From contig JAVLUZ010000142.1 in the NCBI GenBank assembly GCA_036768485.1, positions 8,495,863-8,559,862 of the forward strand: 64,000 bases of DNA, written 5' to 3'. Every line of letters starts with the position of its first letter. Within the stretch, counting starts at the first letter, position 1. The notes beneath the pieces were generated by a model. It saw only the letters and a list, made by a program, of their open reading frames with translations. It was not told the origin of the DNA and searched no databases. Below are positions 11,575 through 24,700 of the stretch, one piece after another. The stretch comes from Mermis nigrescens (lineage: Eukaryota > Nematoda > Enoplea > Mermithida > Mermithidae). The position numbers and the translations under genes are program-made.

Positions 11575-12551
11575 GGCATAATTGTAGTACCGGGGACCCG
11601 TACTTTTAGTGTACATATGTAACTGTATGTACCTACCTATTATATGGTAAGACTAGTGTACATACATATGCAATGTACAACCTACATATATAGGTAAGAC
11701 AAGTAGCTATTATGTGGTGGTAAGACAAGTGGTGCACCAGGTGTATTAGGGAAAGTCATAAATCATATTACAAAAACGAGTCTGCGACGTCTTGGCGCCA
11801 GTAACTCATAAATTATTATTTTAATCAAATCAATTTCGAAGCAATTTTGAGATAAAATTATATATTCAAAAAGCAGGTTCTACAAGCTACGAAATAGCAT
11901 ATTATTCTTTTCGATTCGATGAGTATCCATTTGTGTACGACGAAAAAACTAGAAAATCCAGTGTATTTTTAGATGCATTTGATTATCTCACTAAATTCAA
12001 AGATATTCTAAAAGTAATTTATACCATCACGTAGAGAATTCAATGGGCTCTCAGAATCTGTATTATTATACTTTAATCATAAATGAAATGTAAATAATTA
12101 ATAATATTACAAAGAGTGGCGCCAAAACGTCCCATTACGTACAAAAGTGTATCATTACAGTATTACAATGCGAAAATGTGCGCGCGTATGCAGTGAACCG
12201 TTTTTAACACGGGTTTTTTTCGCGAATGTGCAGCATTAAATTCTCATAAGCCAAATCAAAAGTGTTGCCATATCTTTCTTGCCATATGAATCCATCCAAG
12301 TAGCTTTTAGCTTTCGATAAAAAGTTCGCGCGTCCCGTTCATTCGTTTAAACATCGATTTCGCCCGTTTGATGCATTTTAAACTGAGCTACTATTGACGG
12401 GCGACCTCTTATTCATTTTATTAGGTGGTACCTACTTTATTGCTTTATTTGACCCCTTGTCTTACTAATACACTACTCGTCTTACCTCAATATGGTACAT
12501 ATAATGTATACACCCTGTAAAAGTACGGGTCCCCGGTACTACAATTATGCC
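11575..12551. mobile_element. DNA element with 35-bp TIRs
   Basis: The left end begins GGCATAATTGTAGTACCGGG; the right end is its inverted copy (12517-12551) over about 35 bp with almost no mismatch. The inside is AT-rich and noncoding, with secondary inverted GGTAAGACAAGT / CTTGTCTTAC words near the ends. I see no clear target-site duplication. Confidence 0.75.
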
Positions 12552-13089
12552 CATTTCCATCCCATGCATATGTATGTACGTACATACATCAGCATTTTGT
12601 ATAATCATGACTTCTTACACAATAACTTGAGGGGAGACTAAGAAATATAAGTATTTGGAAAGAGCTCTGACACTGTGTATTTCACACAAGTTTGCGCATA
12701 AGCTTTGAGAATTACCACTGACTCCATTCAAAACGGCCTATTTTTGCTAAAATCTTATTACTTTAATGAATTTTTAATGCACAAATAACATCTTCAGTTA
12801 CGCTCTCCATACACTTTCTGTATGTTTCGCATAACTTCGTGAATAAATTATAAGAATTTTCATCGACAGTAAGCCATGGGTTACGACAATTATATATCAG
12901 AACAATGCTATAATCGCAATTTGTCAGCTTATTGTCGTAGATAGTTCTGAAATTTATGACCGAAGTTGTATGAAACTGCTATAAAATTTTTATATTGATG
13001 TTTAATGTGTTTCGCTTAACATATGGCACGTTTAAAAGACTGTCGCGAGAACCTAACCCTTATTATATTCTGCTACAGTAATAAGCCGC

Positions 13090-13520
13090 TGTAATTGAGA
13101 AGCCTTAAAACTGAGCAGATCCGAAGATCCGCCACTGCGCAGTGTTCGGTCGCTTTCGCGAGCCGAACCAGTGCTCGATTACCTAAAAATTTGCGCTATT
13201 TATTCCGGAGATGAAACGTCATCTCGATGGGTTAAAGCACAAAAGAATGCGCAAAAGCTATAAATAGCTTATCCATCCGAACAGCGAAATGAGCTGACAG
13301 GAAAACACATCCGAACAGCGAAACGAGCTGACGGGAAAGCACATCTGAACAGCGAAACGAGCTGACAGGAAAGCCCATCTGAACAGCAAAATGAGCTGAC
13401 GGGAAAGCACATCCAAACAGCGAAACGAGCTGATGGGAAAGCACATCCGAACAGCGAAACATGCTGACGGGAAAGCGCAAGAGTTCGATGAGCGTGTATG
13501 TGCACCGCACTTACACCGTA
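13090..13520. repeat. dispersed repeat with 34-bp minisatellite
   Basis: Shares GATCCGAAGATCCGCCACTG, CGCAGTGTTCGGTCGCTTTC and ATGTGCACCGCACTTAC with 36360-36735. Between them, six copies of a 34-bp unit (ACATCCGAACAGCGAAACGA plus GCTGACGGGAAAGC) run from about 13274 to 13475. Because 34 is not a multiple of 3 and lacks stops on the minus strand, three overlapping spurious ORFs appear. Confidence 0.8.
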
Positions 13521-15660
13521 AAACAAAAAATGGGCCGTTTGGAATGGAAGAGACTTAAGAATTTTGAGCGTTCAAGCGAGTAGCCACAAAAGTGGTTTAT
13601 AGGCAGCCTACAGTAATGCTAAACTTCATATGCTCGTCTGCTATTAACGATCGCTTTGATAGAGACCCCTTTTAATCTTATACTATATATAATATCGCCC
13701 TTCGCTGCACTAGTTTAACCCGCTTTTGCAACCGCACTCTAGCCAGGCTAGGGATACGTCCAAGCCTAACAACTTCTGACGGTTGACGGTAGGGCTAGCA
13801 CTCAAACCTTTGGCATCCAAAAATCGAATTATATATTGTCAGAAAAACGAATGATCTGTTAGAGCTTACAAATAGAGAAAATAAAATGGAAGTAACAATA
13901 TCTAGAAAAATAAGTTAGCTAAGAGCTTTTTACTGTATTGCATTGTCATTTGTCGCAGTTTTCCAAGTTGGGAGCGCCGTTTTTTTACACTTTTTGGTCT
14001 AGTTGTCAACCGAAATTTTGGTGAAATGAAAAAAATTTTTGGGCTTGGTTGGCATTCGTGGAAAATTTTTGTAATGTTAAAATGCGTTTTAAAGAGGTAA
14101 ATCTTCAAAAAATTTTCGGTTCTTCGCGCCGAATTGATTTAATTCTTACTTGTTATTGATCTTTAAGCCGCGCAGCGCCAAACGTAGGATTTTTATCGAT
14201 AATCTGGTCTAGAACTTTACTACGATTGAATATACTTGTCTTTTGCACGGATTTGGTTAGTTTTTGAACTGCAAAAATGCGTTTTAGAGAGCTAAAATTT
14301 CAAAATTTTCTGGCGCTTCACGCCATTTGATAAATTATTAAACGCTGGTACCAACATTTTGGTCAGTCTATGATAAGCCTAAGCCTAATCAGTAGGTAAA
14401 CCAATGCAAAACATTAAGAATACCATGCATTTTTTATCGTAATAAACCAGTCTTAGTCGATTGCTTATGATTCTGGTGGACTTTGGAGCAAGAGGTATAC
14501 CTTTTAAATCCGGCTGCCATCAACTTTCTTTCGTTTCTCAGATGCTACCGACTGCACACATATGCCCTTAATACATGTGTGAACCAGCTTCACGAATGCC
14601 GGAGAATTCTAGGCTGTTTAGGTCAGCATTACTCCCACTTAGGTTTTTTTAAGTTAGGTATACTGATATATTAATCTCTTAGGTCTCATAGATTATTTCT
14701 TTCTTCCCTTAGCTTTAATATATTTAAATATAGATTAACTGACGTCGACTTAGGGCCGCATTTCTATAGTAGGTTGACACCTATCCTTAATCATGGGACA
14801 TGTTATAGATATACCTAATATAGTAGCAATTGGTCACGGTTTTCCTACGTTTTCGCGTGCGCCTGATTCCACCCGTGATATTTGTAGACTGCAAAGATAA
14901 GCGCATAAGCGAGTAATTTATACCTAAGCGTGATAAAAAACGAATTTTCTTTTTTAGAGCTTTACCTAAAACGATGGCTTTAATCTTTGATGCCCGTGGC
15001 TTTACATTGGCTGATTTTTACCAATGTATAGACAGGCTTAGTTTTGTGTATTTACATTGGTGCCAGCGCATGAGCTAAGTTATATTCTGTCTATAAGCAG
15101 CCTAAAGCATACATTTAACAGGGTGATGGGGATTCCCAACCCAAAGTTGGTTGTCCACCCATCTTTTTAAGGCTAGAAAACTTGACTTTCCCCGACCTTT
15201 AATAAAATCGAAGTTTTTTGGCCGTTTTTAGGTGTTTTTGACCGTTTTTAGCCAAAAGTTGGAATAGAATCGGTCATTTTGAAAAAGGTATCGGCACACT
15301 CCTGTTAGACTTCACAAGGATTATTATTGCCGGTGCCAGTGTCAGCCATACTGAAAAAGAAAAAGACAAAAAAATTGGAAAATAATTACTTTTCTAGAGT
15401 ACACTTCACTTCCTTTTAAGGCTATTTTACTCGTTAATGCTTCGGGATTTCCTCACAAACGCAGGCGCTAGTATGTGTATAAACGTACTGGTATCAGTGC
15501 CGGCTGAGAAAGGTACTGGTGTACTGCTACCATCAGCCATACCTAAATCGATCAGAATTTTCTGTTGTTGTTTGAGACAAGATTATATAGTAGTGCACTC
15601 TTACTTCGCAGGAAACCTTACGTGCATATTTTATTGTGCACGTTTGTTACGAAGGCCAGC

Positions 15661-15734
15661 ATGATTTTATTAGAAATAAAAAACCGAATAATCGAAGAAG
15701 CATTAGAGCAGAGATTTTCGAATGCTATCTCAGG
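15661..15734 (+). CDS. ARPC2: ARPC2 exon 1 (start codon)
   Basis: ATG at 15661 opens [19 protein letters not shown], matching the N-terminus of animal ARPC2 from residue 1, which fixes the start. It holds 24 codons plus GG of a split Gly, with donor GTATGA at 15735. No TATA box or other promoter element is convincing upstream. Confidence 0.95.
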
Positions 15735-18700
15735 GTATGACCAATATTATTTAGTTTTCTGATGCTTTGCGATGATATTTCTTCACTCATATAAGCCGCT
15801 TTTGCATGATTTGCTTTGGTTTTACTATGATCTTTGAGATATTTTTTCATACATGCACACGGTCAAAAGTTCTGGGAGGGGAGGGAACTGAACCGAGTTT
15901 TCATGGGGGAAATTGAGTAGCTCTCTTACCTATTCGATGCCAATTTTTGACAAATTTTGATACTTAATTCGTTGTATTTTATCCTTCATGAATATTTATG
16001 CTTAAATTTGCATTAAAAAAATAACGATAAGGGCAACTGAATGATCTTTAATGTTAAATATACACAAAATAATGGAAGAAAATTGTCTGGATGATTGAAT
16101 TGGACAGTATACTGCTAGTAAAATAAGTTTATAAACCTTAAATTAAACTGTTCGACGTCATTTGACGGTTTTTCATGTTTTGTGCGATAGGTTCTGGTCC
16201 AAAATGGTCTGAGGGGTATCCTCTAGTGATCGACCGGGGCCCCGGCCCCGGCCCCGGCAATCCCCGGCCATTTTTCAGCATCCCCGGCCCCAGCCGAGGC
16301 AAGGTCAAAAAATGGCCGGGGCCGGAGAAAAATTTAGTGTAATTCGTATTTTGTACAGGCTGTGATACTGGCACTTATTTATCAATGAGCAAGTGTTAAT
16401 TTTGAGAACTGTACTGATTAGACCATATGTATACTTACTTAGTCCTTGTCATAAGTTTTCTACTGTGTATAAATGAGCTTTTAATGAATGAATGTTCAGG
16501 AAAATCTGCATATTTTCGATTCCTCCACTTAACTTATTTAAACTAAATGCTACTTTTAACTCATTCATTCATAGCTATGGCTAAAAGATTTAGAGTTGAC
16601 AAATACGTTCTATTTCTAGTTATAAATTGTACGTTTTTAACAAACTATTTCTACAAAAAACACTTTTACATTCATTTGAATGGGAACCGTGTGCTTTAAA
16701 ACGCGTTTCCTGTGTAATAGTTATTAGGACCGAGGTTAATTATAGGCGAATATAAACTACGCTGCAGAATTGCGTCCGATCCGATAAACTAAATATGTCT
16801 CAAATAGTTTCCTAGGGTCCAGAGTCGAGGGAGGGGTGAAATCCCAAATTGGAGGACCAGAAAATTAGTGGCAAAACAGGGTCTTTTGACTTTTAATTGT
16901 ATATTTTAGCTAATTTCTGAGTTTCTAACGCCAAGAATTACTAAAATTGTCTCAAAACGGCGCGAAGCGCCTAAAAATTTGACATTTCTGCATTCTAAAT
17001 TTAAATTTTGCCATTTAAAAGATGTATAGGACAGACAATTTTTCATATCGGAGGGAAATGCCGAAAAATTTTTGGAATTTTATACCTTTTTACAGTTTTT
17101 ATCTTCCCAAAAATCTTTGTACATGTACAAAGATAGTCCTGGTCTTTGTACATCGGGAAAAATCTTTGGCAAATACAAAAAACACTCTTTTGTACATGCA
17201 AATTTTTGTATACTTTAATATGGTACAGTAACGATTTCAGTGTGGTAGTAGAACATAGTTTTTCGACCTTTAGTAGTGTATTTGGCTAATTTTTGGCTTC
17301 CTGAATATTTGACATTTTTCCATTTTTGCATTCTAAGCGCACTGTTGCTTATTACAAGATTTAATTCGCATATTACAATTTTTGTAATATTTCTCATTTT
17401 TGTAGTAAAAGTTGTTTTAGCTTTCTCAGTCGAGTTTTATGTGTGAATTCCATCAGAAGCTCATAAAAATTTCGGCACTTCGCGCCGAACTATCAACTAA
17501 ATTCAGGCCGAATTATCACATTTAGAAGCACGGTCTTTTTGTATTCGGGGAAGATTTTTGCTGATGTACATAGACGTTTCAGGACCGTCTTTGTACATGT
17601 ACAAAGATTTTTGAAGAACAAAAACTGTAAAAAGGTGTAGAATACATGTGACAGAGGATTTGGGCCATCCCCCATCTCCGCTTTGAAGCCCCGAACTTCC
17701 TTGAAAGTCAGAAAATATTTAACCACCCTCCCCCATTTTTTGGCGAAAGCCTGTGCTTTTTTGGCTATTTTTATGTGTTTTTACCATTTTTGATCTAGTC
17801 GCTAACCCCCTCCTTCTAAAAATGGCGCGGGACCCCTACCCTAGATTTCCAGCCGTTACATGTAGGTATACTGAGGGAACCTCATAAAATTTTAAGCGAT
17901 TACATGCATGTTTTATAGTGATAGTTTATCTATTTACTCTAGCTCACATAATAAAATAATGTATCACTTCGTGAAATTCTAATAGTTAGGTACACTTTTG
18001 CCATACTAAAAAATTAAGTTCAAAAAATTCAAAAGGTTTTCACCAAAAATCGTCTGACAGTGACTTGTGTCTTGGACCCTGAGGGGTAATACCCCTCCCC
18101 ATGTGGGAATGTGTGATGTCTCATTTATTACATCCAATACCTATTGCATCCAATTGCTACAGCAGCAGTAGCCGTAGCTAAGATTCGAATGATACAGAGT
18201 GTGCTAATAGCAGCGACATAGACCTTATTGATGATTCAGACAATGAAACACTAGACTAAATTTGTTTCTTGTGACATAAATAGTAATAAAACTTGATATG
18301 AAAAGCCATTTACTACTGAATGGAGCAATCGCTCATTATTTCTTTCCTATGCCCCCCACCCCAAGTATGTGTCATGCAATAATATTTTCCTTGTCTGACC
18401 CCGGCCAGCCCCGGCCCCGGCCCCGGCCAAAAAAGTCGCCCCGGTCGATCAATAGTATCCTCAAAAGTCATGGTAAGGGGATACCTCCTTACACTCCCCA
18501 GTGCGCATGTGTGAATCTTTTGTTCTCTGGTCGTGCAATGTGTGAATTTCTGTAAATAAGTATTGATTTTTGAGAATTTAATATTTGTTCATGACTATAA
18601 CAGATTATTATAGCAAAACATTGAAATAAAAATTTGTATTGCCATTAGTAGCCGTGAAATCAGATATTCATTATAAGCGCATATAATATGATGAGAATAA

Positions 18701-21700
18701 TGTGACGTAATAATATTAATCAATTTGATTTAATTTTAATCTGAACATTTAATCTGGTAAAATTTAGTCTAATTTCTAAAATGATTTCTATTTTTTCACA
18801 GGTAAATTAAATTTAAGAAGTATCCGAATGCTTTTTGGCGTTTAGCAGCGATTAATAGCTATTTTTGTTATGCACATATCGATCGATTTCGTAAATTTTT
18901 ATTGAATATTTTCAAGATATTGAACCAGAGCTTCAAGTAAGATCAAAGTCGGCAATGCTGAAAAATTTTAGTTTTATTTACCTATTTAAAACTGTTAACT
19001 CAAGACTTATTTACATATGTAAAATTAGAACGCAAAGCTGCCATCTGTATTGCACGAGTATAAGCACATTTTCGAATGACAGTAAAAAATTCATTTATCT
19101 GTTTGAGTGTAAAGCAGTAGGGGCGATTAGGAAAGGCCAAGGTTCTCACAAAGCCAGACCCTTCGGCATAGCATATCTAGATACACATATACAATGAATG
19201 CAGAAATTACATTACATTCATAACTTTGAATTCAAGGACAAATTTTTTCTCTTGAGTCAGTTGGCGCAAAGAATCGCAATGCGCTTTGCGCAGTAAGGCT
19301 CGTTTTCAGACGTTTTCAACCCATTGTAAACATTTTTTGACGTTTCCAAAAACAAAGTACGCACACATGTATTTCCTTGGAGAGAGGTCTAGCTTTTTGT
19401 GTCTTGAAAACCACTGTTGATTTTTCGATGACATGAAAGATGTCTCACTTCAAAGTGCCGATGTTATTAAGCAATATTGTTCGTAAGCAAAGCTTTAATT
19501 TTCACTACATGTTTAGCCCTTGATTTTCTAATATATACTTCGAATCAATTTTGGATTTTACATAAAGGAATTGAAATAATCATATTCATATGTCCCTACT
19601 GGTGGTTCTTCAATCATGGATTACCACCTGATTAGAGGGTTGGCCTGTTGTGGTAGAGCCAAGCATGCAAGAGTATTCAGAGCAATGAACAGTCTCCTCA
19701 CCAATAAATTCTTTTGAATTTACTAGCTCGAGCCATAGAAGTTTCTGATTTCTTCGAAATAGCCAACCATCTTTTGATGAGGTTGATGATCTATTTTCGA
19801 TCAAAACATCAAAACTAGAAACCATAACAAAACAACATGTTTTTCCCCACAAAATTAGGGGCAGGGTAGAAATCCTAGCTCTTGGACGATAGCAACAGAC
19901 CGATTGAATAGGGTGATTTTTTCCGTCAAACCCATAACTCTTTTGCACACGTACATACTCGTATGCTGGCTCGAATTCGTGCTAATCGCGTTCTTATTTT
20001 GCTTAGTAATAAAGCAGAAACTCTTGATGTACGATTCGCGGATTTTGACGGTGTTACATATCACTTATCGTCCAAAACGGATGACAAGAATATTCTCGTT
20101 GTAAGAATATTGTATTTGAAGAGCTCTTCTGAAGCTATTGTTAAATAAATGGTGATCTTTTTATTTCAGCTCAGCATATCACTTAAGTTTTACAAAGAGT
20201 TACAAGAGCACGGCGCCGATGAAGTAAACTGTTAATTTTTTGAATGTTTGCGTTAGTGTAAGAATTTGTTAAGCGATTTTTTATAATCTGGAAGACTAAA
20301 TATGTTAAATACTTGAAAGGCTCTGATTCATACCTGGGAAATGGTCATTGGTTATCTCGTCCATCTTCCAATGGAAAGTTTGGGTTGTCCTGGTTCAAAA
20401 AGTGGTTGTCCTATGTCCAAATTGTAAGTTATTATTCAGTTACAAAAATGGCTGCCAGGTACACTTAACAAAGCTTGTAACTAATCCTTAATGGCTCTAA
20501 TTTTTGTGTATATATACCCCATCGAGTCACTTGATCGAAAGTACCAGCATGCATGCAGAGTGTCCTTTAAATAGTCTACTTCAAATTTTTTTAAATTTTT
20601 GATACCACTGATTTTGGATACTGCCTTTTGGTTTTCGGCTAATTACAAACAAACAATGAATTGTAACGTATGTAGGCCAGCAAATAGAAAGGTAAATATG
20701 ATCAAAGTTCGTATTATAGAAAAACTGTATGCGCAAACAGAATGAATGGTAATCATTCATTTTAATTACTTGTAAGGCCTAAAAATACAGAGACAAAGAT
20801 TATAAGTTAAAAAGCAAGGATCAAACCAGTCTCTTTGCTCTGCTCCATTACATTTGTATGAGTGTTGCACCAAACGCCTCTGAACCTTTTTAGAGGTTCA
20901 GTGGTTCAGAGGCGCAAAAATTCTGTTGCACCAACGTCTACACCACTGAACCTCTAGAAAGGTTCAGAGGACTTCTAGAAAGGTTTAATAAGGACCACTA
21001 TAAAGGTCTTTGTTGCACCAAAATCTAGTGGTTCAGAGGTTCAGAGGCGCTTAGTGTACTTATTTCTAGTGGCCGATTAGCTCCACTAATAAACAATTTT
21101 CTAGCTAAAATAACATTGATTAGAGGTTCTCACAAAACAACTATGAAATTTAGCATTTCTAGCTGCTTACTGGAGAATGAACAAATCGATTGCTTAAGCT
21201 TAATCGCTCCACATTTAATTTTTATTTCATTTGTGATAGTTGATAAAAATGACCTTAACATAAATTCGTGCGCTTCTCGATTTTAGTACCTGCATGAAAT
21301 GAATTTTTTGATTACTTCTGCAGAAAATCCGACGAAAATTGAAACAAACAACACTTTTTGCGTACATAACGCTTTACTATTCGTCTACATTGTGCGCATA
21401 AAAGAAATATCTACACCTCTGAACCACTGAACCTCTAGAAAGTATCTCTGAACCACTGAAACACCAACCTTTCTAGAAGTCGTTGGTGCAACAGAACACC
21501 TCTGAACCTCTGAAGCGCACCACTGAACCACTGAATTGGTGCAACAGGCCCGTGGAAAACCAGGGCCAGCGCTATTTAAGGATGTAGTATTCTAAATTAT
21601 TAGTAAATTTGCTTTATTTTCAATGAAATTGTTTCGTTTTTCATTTTGACGTTACTACTGATCAGACATGATCATGGGGTGGTTTAACCCCCAGAAAAAT

Positions 21701-24700
21701 TTTTACCCTCCTCCCCCAGAATTCGCGATTTTTCAATAGTTTCCGAAACTTTTTTTGAAAATTCGCAGAAAAGGTGCTTTTAAAAACGTTTTCAGCTATC
21801 TATTTGCTCAGAGGTGTCAAATTTTTGGCGCTTCGCACCAAATACTCATGTTTTAATTACAAACTACATTTTGTTCAATTTATTCGACTTTTTGAGTTTT
21901 TTTTCGAAAGTTTTTTGTGTTTATATGTTCTAAAAAGATAGAGCACCGTCAGAAACGCCGAAAAACGATGTTTTTAATGCGTTCATACTATTTTTAGGGC
22001 CAAAAAAGACACTTTAAAATTTCACCCTCCCTCAGAATTCTCATGCTTTGCATGTATGCTACTGATGAATTAGTAAATGTGCATGCTTCACCGTGCACAT
22101 GGTGCCCAACATATTTTTTAAGTTTTAGATGGATTCTTACGGGAACACATTTTTAGGAACAATGCTAAAAGTAATGCATCGTCTAATGTTTTCTAAGAAT
22201 TTATTAGCTTGTTCGACAGAAGAAATACGTTTTGTAAAATTTGTCATGGCTCGATGTCCTCATGACAGAATGCGGAATAAGCTATTCCTGGGATAAGCCC
22301 TATTCTGGGAATAGCTATCCTCTTAATAAAACTTACTCTCGTGATAGCTATTCCTGGTTTAAGGGACGGAATAAGTTATCCCAGGAATAGAAAATTTGGT
22401 ATGACAGAACGTGAAATACGCTAGGAATAGCTATTTCTGAGATAACTGGATCTATCCTAGGATTAAGCTACGCATTCCATTGGTTTTGTGTATAGATGGC
22501 CTCCTAAGGCAGGCTGCATACTGTAGTCACGTATTCATTTGAAAACAAACGACGTAAATACAATATTGCGTGTAGCGCGCACGTGTAGCGTATACACTGA
22601 TGCATTGAGTTAAGTTTGGCTCTTGAATATTACCAAATAAATTTTTTATAATTCGGTTCAATTAAGGCGCTTGCTTGCTTCTATGGAAAACAGAAATGAA
22701 ATGAAACATTGTCATCGAAATCAAAAAATTTATGATAGTTTGCGCAAGGAAAAACTAATTTTTTGTGTACTCATGGTGTATATTGCTGTCAATTTGTTGA
22801 TTATACTTACTACTTACATACTGCATAAAATTTTCGAATCACTTCACTTGGCGTGTTGAGTACATATTGCATGATCGAAAAATCTCTGAAAACTATCTTT
22901 ATCAAGAGTTCAAGAAGACGAGCCGCACTCATAGGGCTAATGAGAAAATTTTCTGCATCTTTTTTGATCCTAAATACAAACGAGAACAACAATATTGAAT
23001 TTTTAGATAATGAGGAATTAATTAACTATATAATTAAAATTTTTAAACACATTTACACCTTTTAAGATCGCATTAGAAACGATTTTTACTACTATTCTGC
23101 TGACTTATACCAGCTCTGACCAGGTATAAATGGCGGAATGAAACTGGCCGTTTTTATTCCTGAGATGACTTATTCCGCCTTCTGTCATACCTACCGCTTA
23201 TTTTTATTCCGCCGTTTTATCCCAAGATTAGCGCCTGGAACGGCGCTATTCCGCGGTCTGTCATACGAACTTTATTACTGGAATAGCATAGTTTACTCCG
23301 TGTTCTTTGATATCAAAATATTTTATTCCGTCCTCTTATTCCACTGTTTTATCCCGAAATGGCGTTATTCCGCGTTCTGTCATACGGTCCATAGATTTTA
23401 AAAATTGTGAACTTTTGAAATTTTCCATGAAACTTCGTGCTTTACGAAGATTCCTAATAAAAATATATACCGTAATAAAGAAAAACTCTTTGCCTCTTTA
23501 TTATCAGTCTTATTCGCTGCTGATAGCTTACTTACTTATCAGTAATTTGAAGATCTGAATTATTCGATCGTAGTTTGTCAATTCATGTTATCAAAGGTTC
23601 CTTCTAAAGCTATTTAAGAATGTAGTTGAGTATTGTTGTATGGGATAAGTTTTGCACGGTGTAACAGAGCAGTGCCTTTCAAATCATTCTGGTCATTGCG
23701 TTTATTTTACTTGTTATTCTATCGGTTTTATATTATTTTTTAGCTTTATTATTATTTATTAAAAAATGCTACATGCTATGAACATATCTATCTGTCACCC
23801 AATATTTGCATTATCTTTCATTTTAGCTATTAAAACGAATTTACGGAGAGAATCTATCTTCGACACCAGAGACGGGTTACAGTGTATCATTGACGTTTGA
23901 CCTCTCGCGGTTAGAATCAGATTATAGAGAAATAGTTGAAAAAGCTGCCTTGCTCAAACGCAACTGTTTCGCAAGTGTATTTGAAAAATATTTCGAATTT
24001 CAAGAGCAAGGAAGGGAGGGCGAAAAACGCGCCGTTATTCACTACAGAGAAGATGAAACCATGTGAGTGGCCTTGTATACATATTTTAAATTTATACGTG
24101 AAACACATGTACAGCATTGATCGTACGTACGTAGGCATGTAGTTTTGACTACCAGATTAAGACAAATCTGCTCCAGTGTGGACTAATAATTTACATCGAT
24201 TCTCTCTTGGTGAATCAAGAGCTGATCAGAATAAAATTGAGATGTTAAAGAAAATGTGAAGATTTCTTCCTATTCACAAAGTTTTTGATATTTCTATGTA
24301 AGAATGCAGTTTTTGCGAAAATCGCATTTTCCCGCGAAAGCGACGATGTGTATGCAGGCTTGTATCTCGGGGAAAGAGGGGTTCGACGAACCCCCCCCCC
24401 GCCGCCCAAATTCAGAAAAATCGGAAAAATAGGACTTTTTATACATTATTTTGTGCTATTTTTGGCCTTTTTGGGCTTAGTCCTCCCAAAATTGGTGTTG
24501 GTCCCCCAAAATAGGACGGCTAGCTACGTGCCTGTGTGTATGTATGCAAGTTTAGGTTTCTCTAGTAGAGTATTTTTTATGTATGACAATAATATATAAC
24601 TATAAAAATATGTGATATATGATATATTATAGTAATATATAACAATATACAATAAAATATACAATATTTTCCGATAGAGTACGCTGGCAACAGCTAACAT

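Larger units (their letters stand above)
10802..15660. other. intergenic region CWC27-ARPC2
   Basis: No gene recognised. It holds a long-TIR element (11575-12551), a repeat with a 34-bp minisatellite (13090-13520), several hairpin-module repeats at 13.9-14.4 kb (degenerate CTTCGCGCC copies near 14115 and 14310), and the ACGTAACAGG-type repeat fragment near 15.1-15.3 kb. The ARPC2 promoter must lie at the right end, but no TATA box or other core element stands out. Confidence 0.6.

Noticed and set aside
13232..13526. Three overlapping minus-strand ORFs with repeated FPVSSFRCSD-like peptides
   Set aside because: They are the three frames of a 34-bp tandem repeat; the peptide simply cycles through frames. 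Not a gene.
18184..18258. Acidic open stretch [20 protein letters not shown]
   Set aside because: Short, bounded by stops on both sides, inside a hAT element; could be a transposase tail, but nothing upstream supports it.
19610..19948. 112-codon minus-strand ORF in ARPC2 intron 1
   Set aside because: No recognisable motif; directly abuts ARPC2 exon 2 on the other strand, and no splice or start evidence. Kept as chance.
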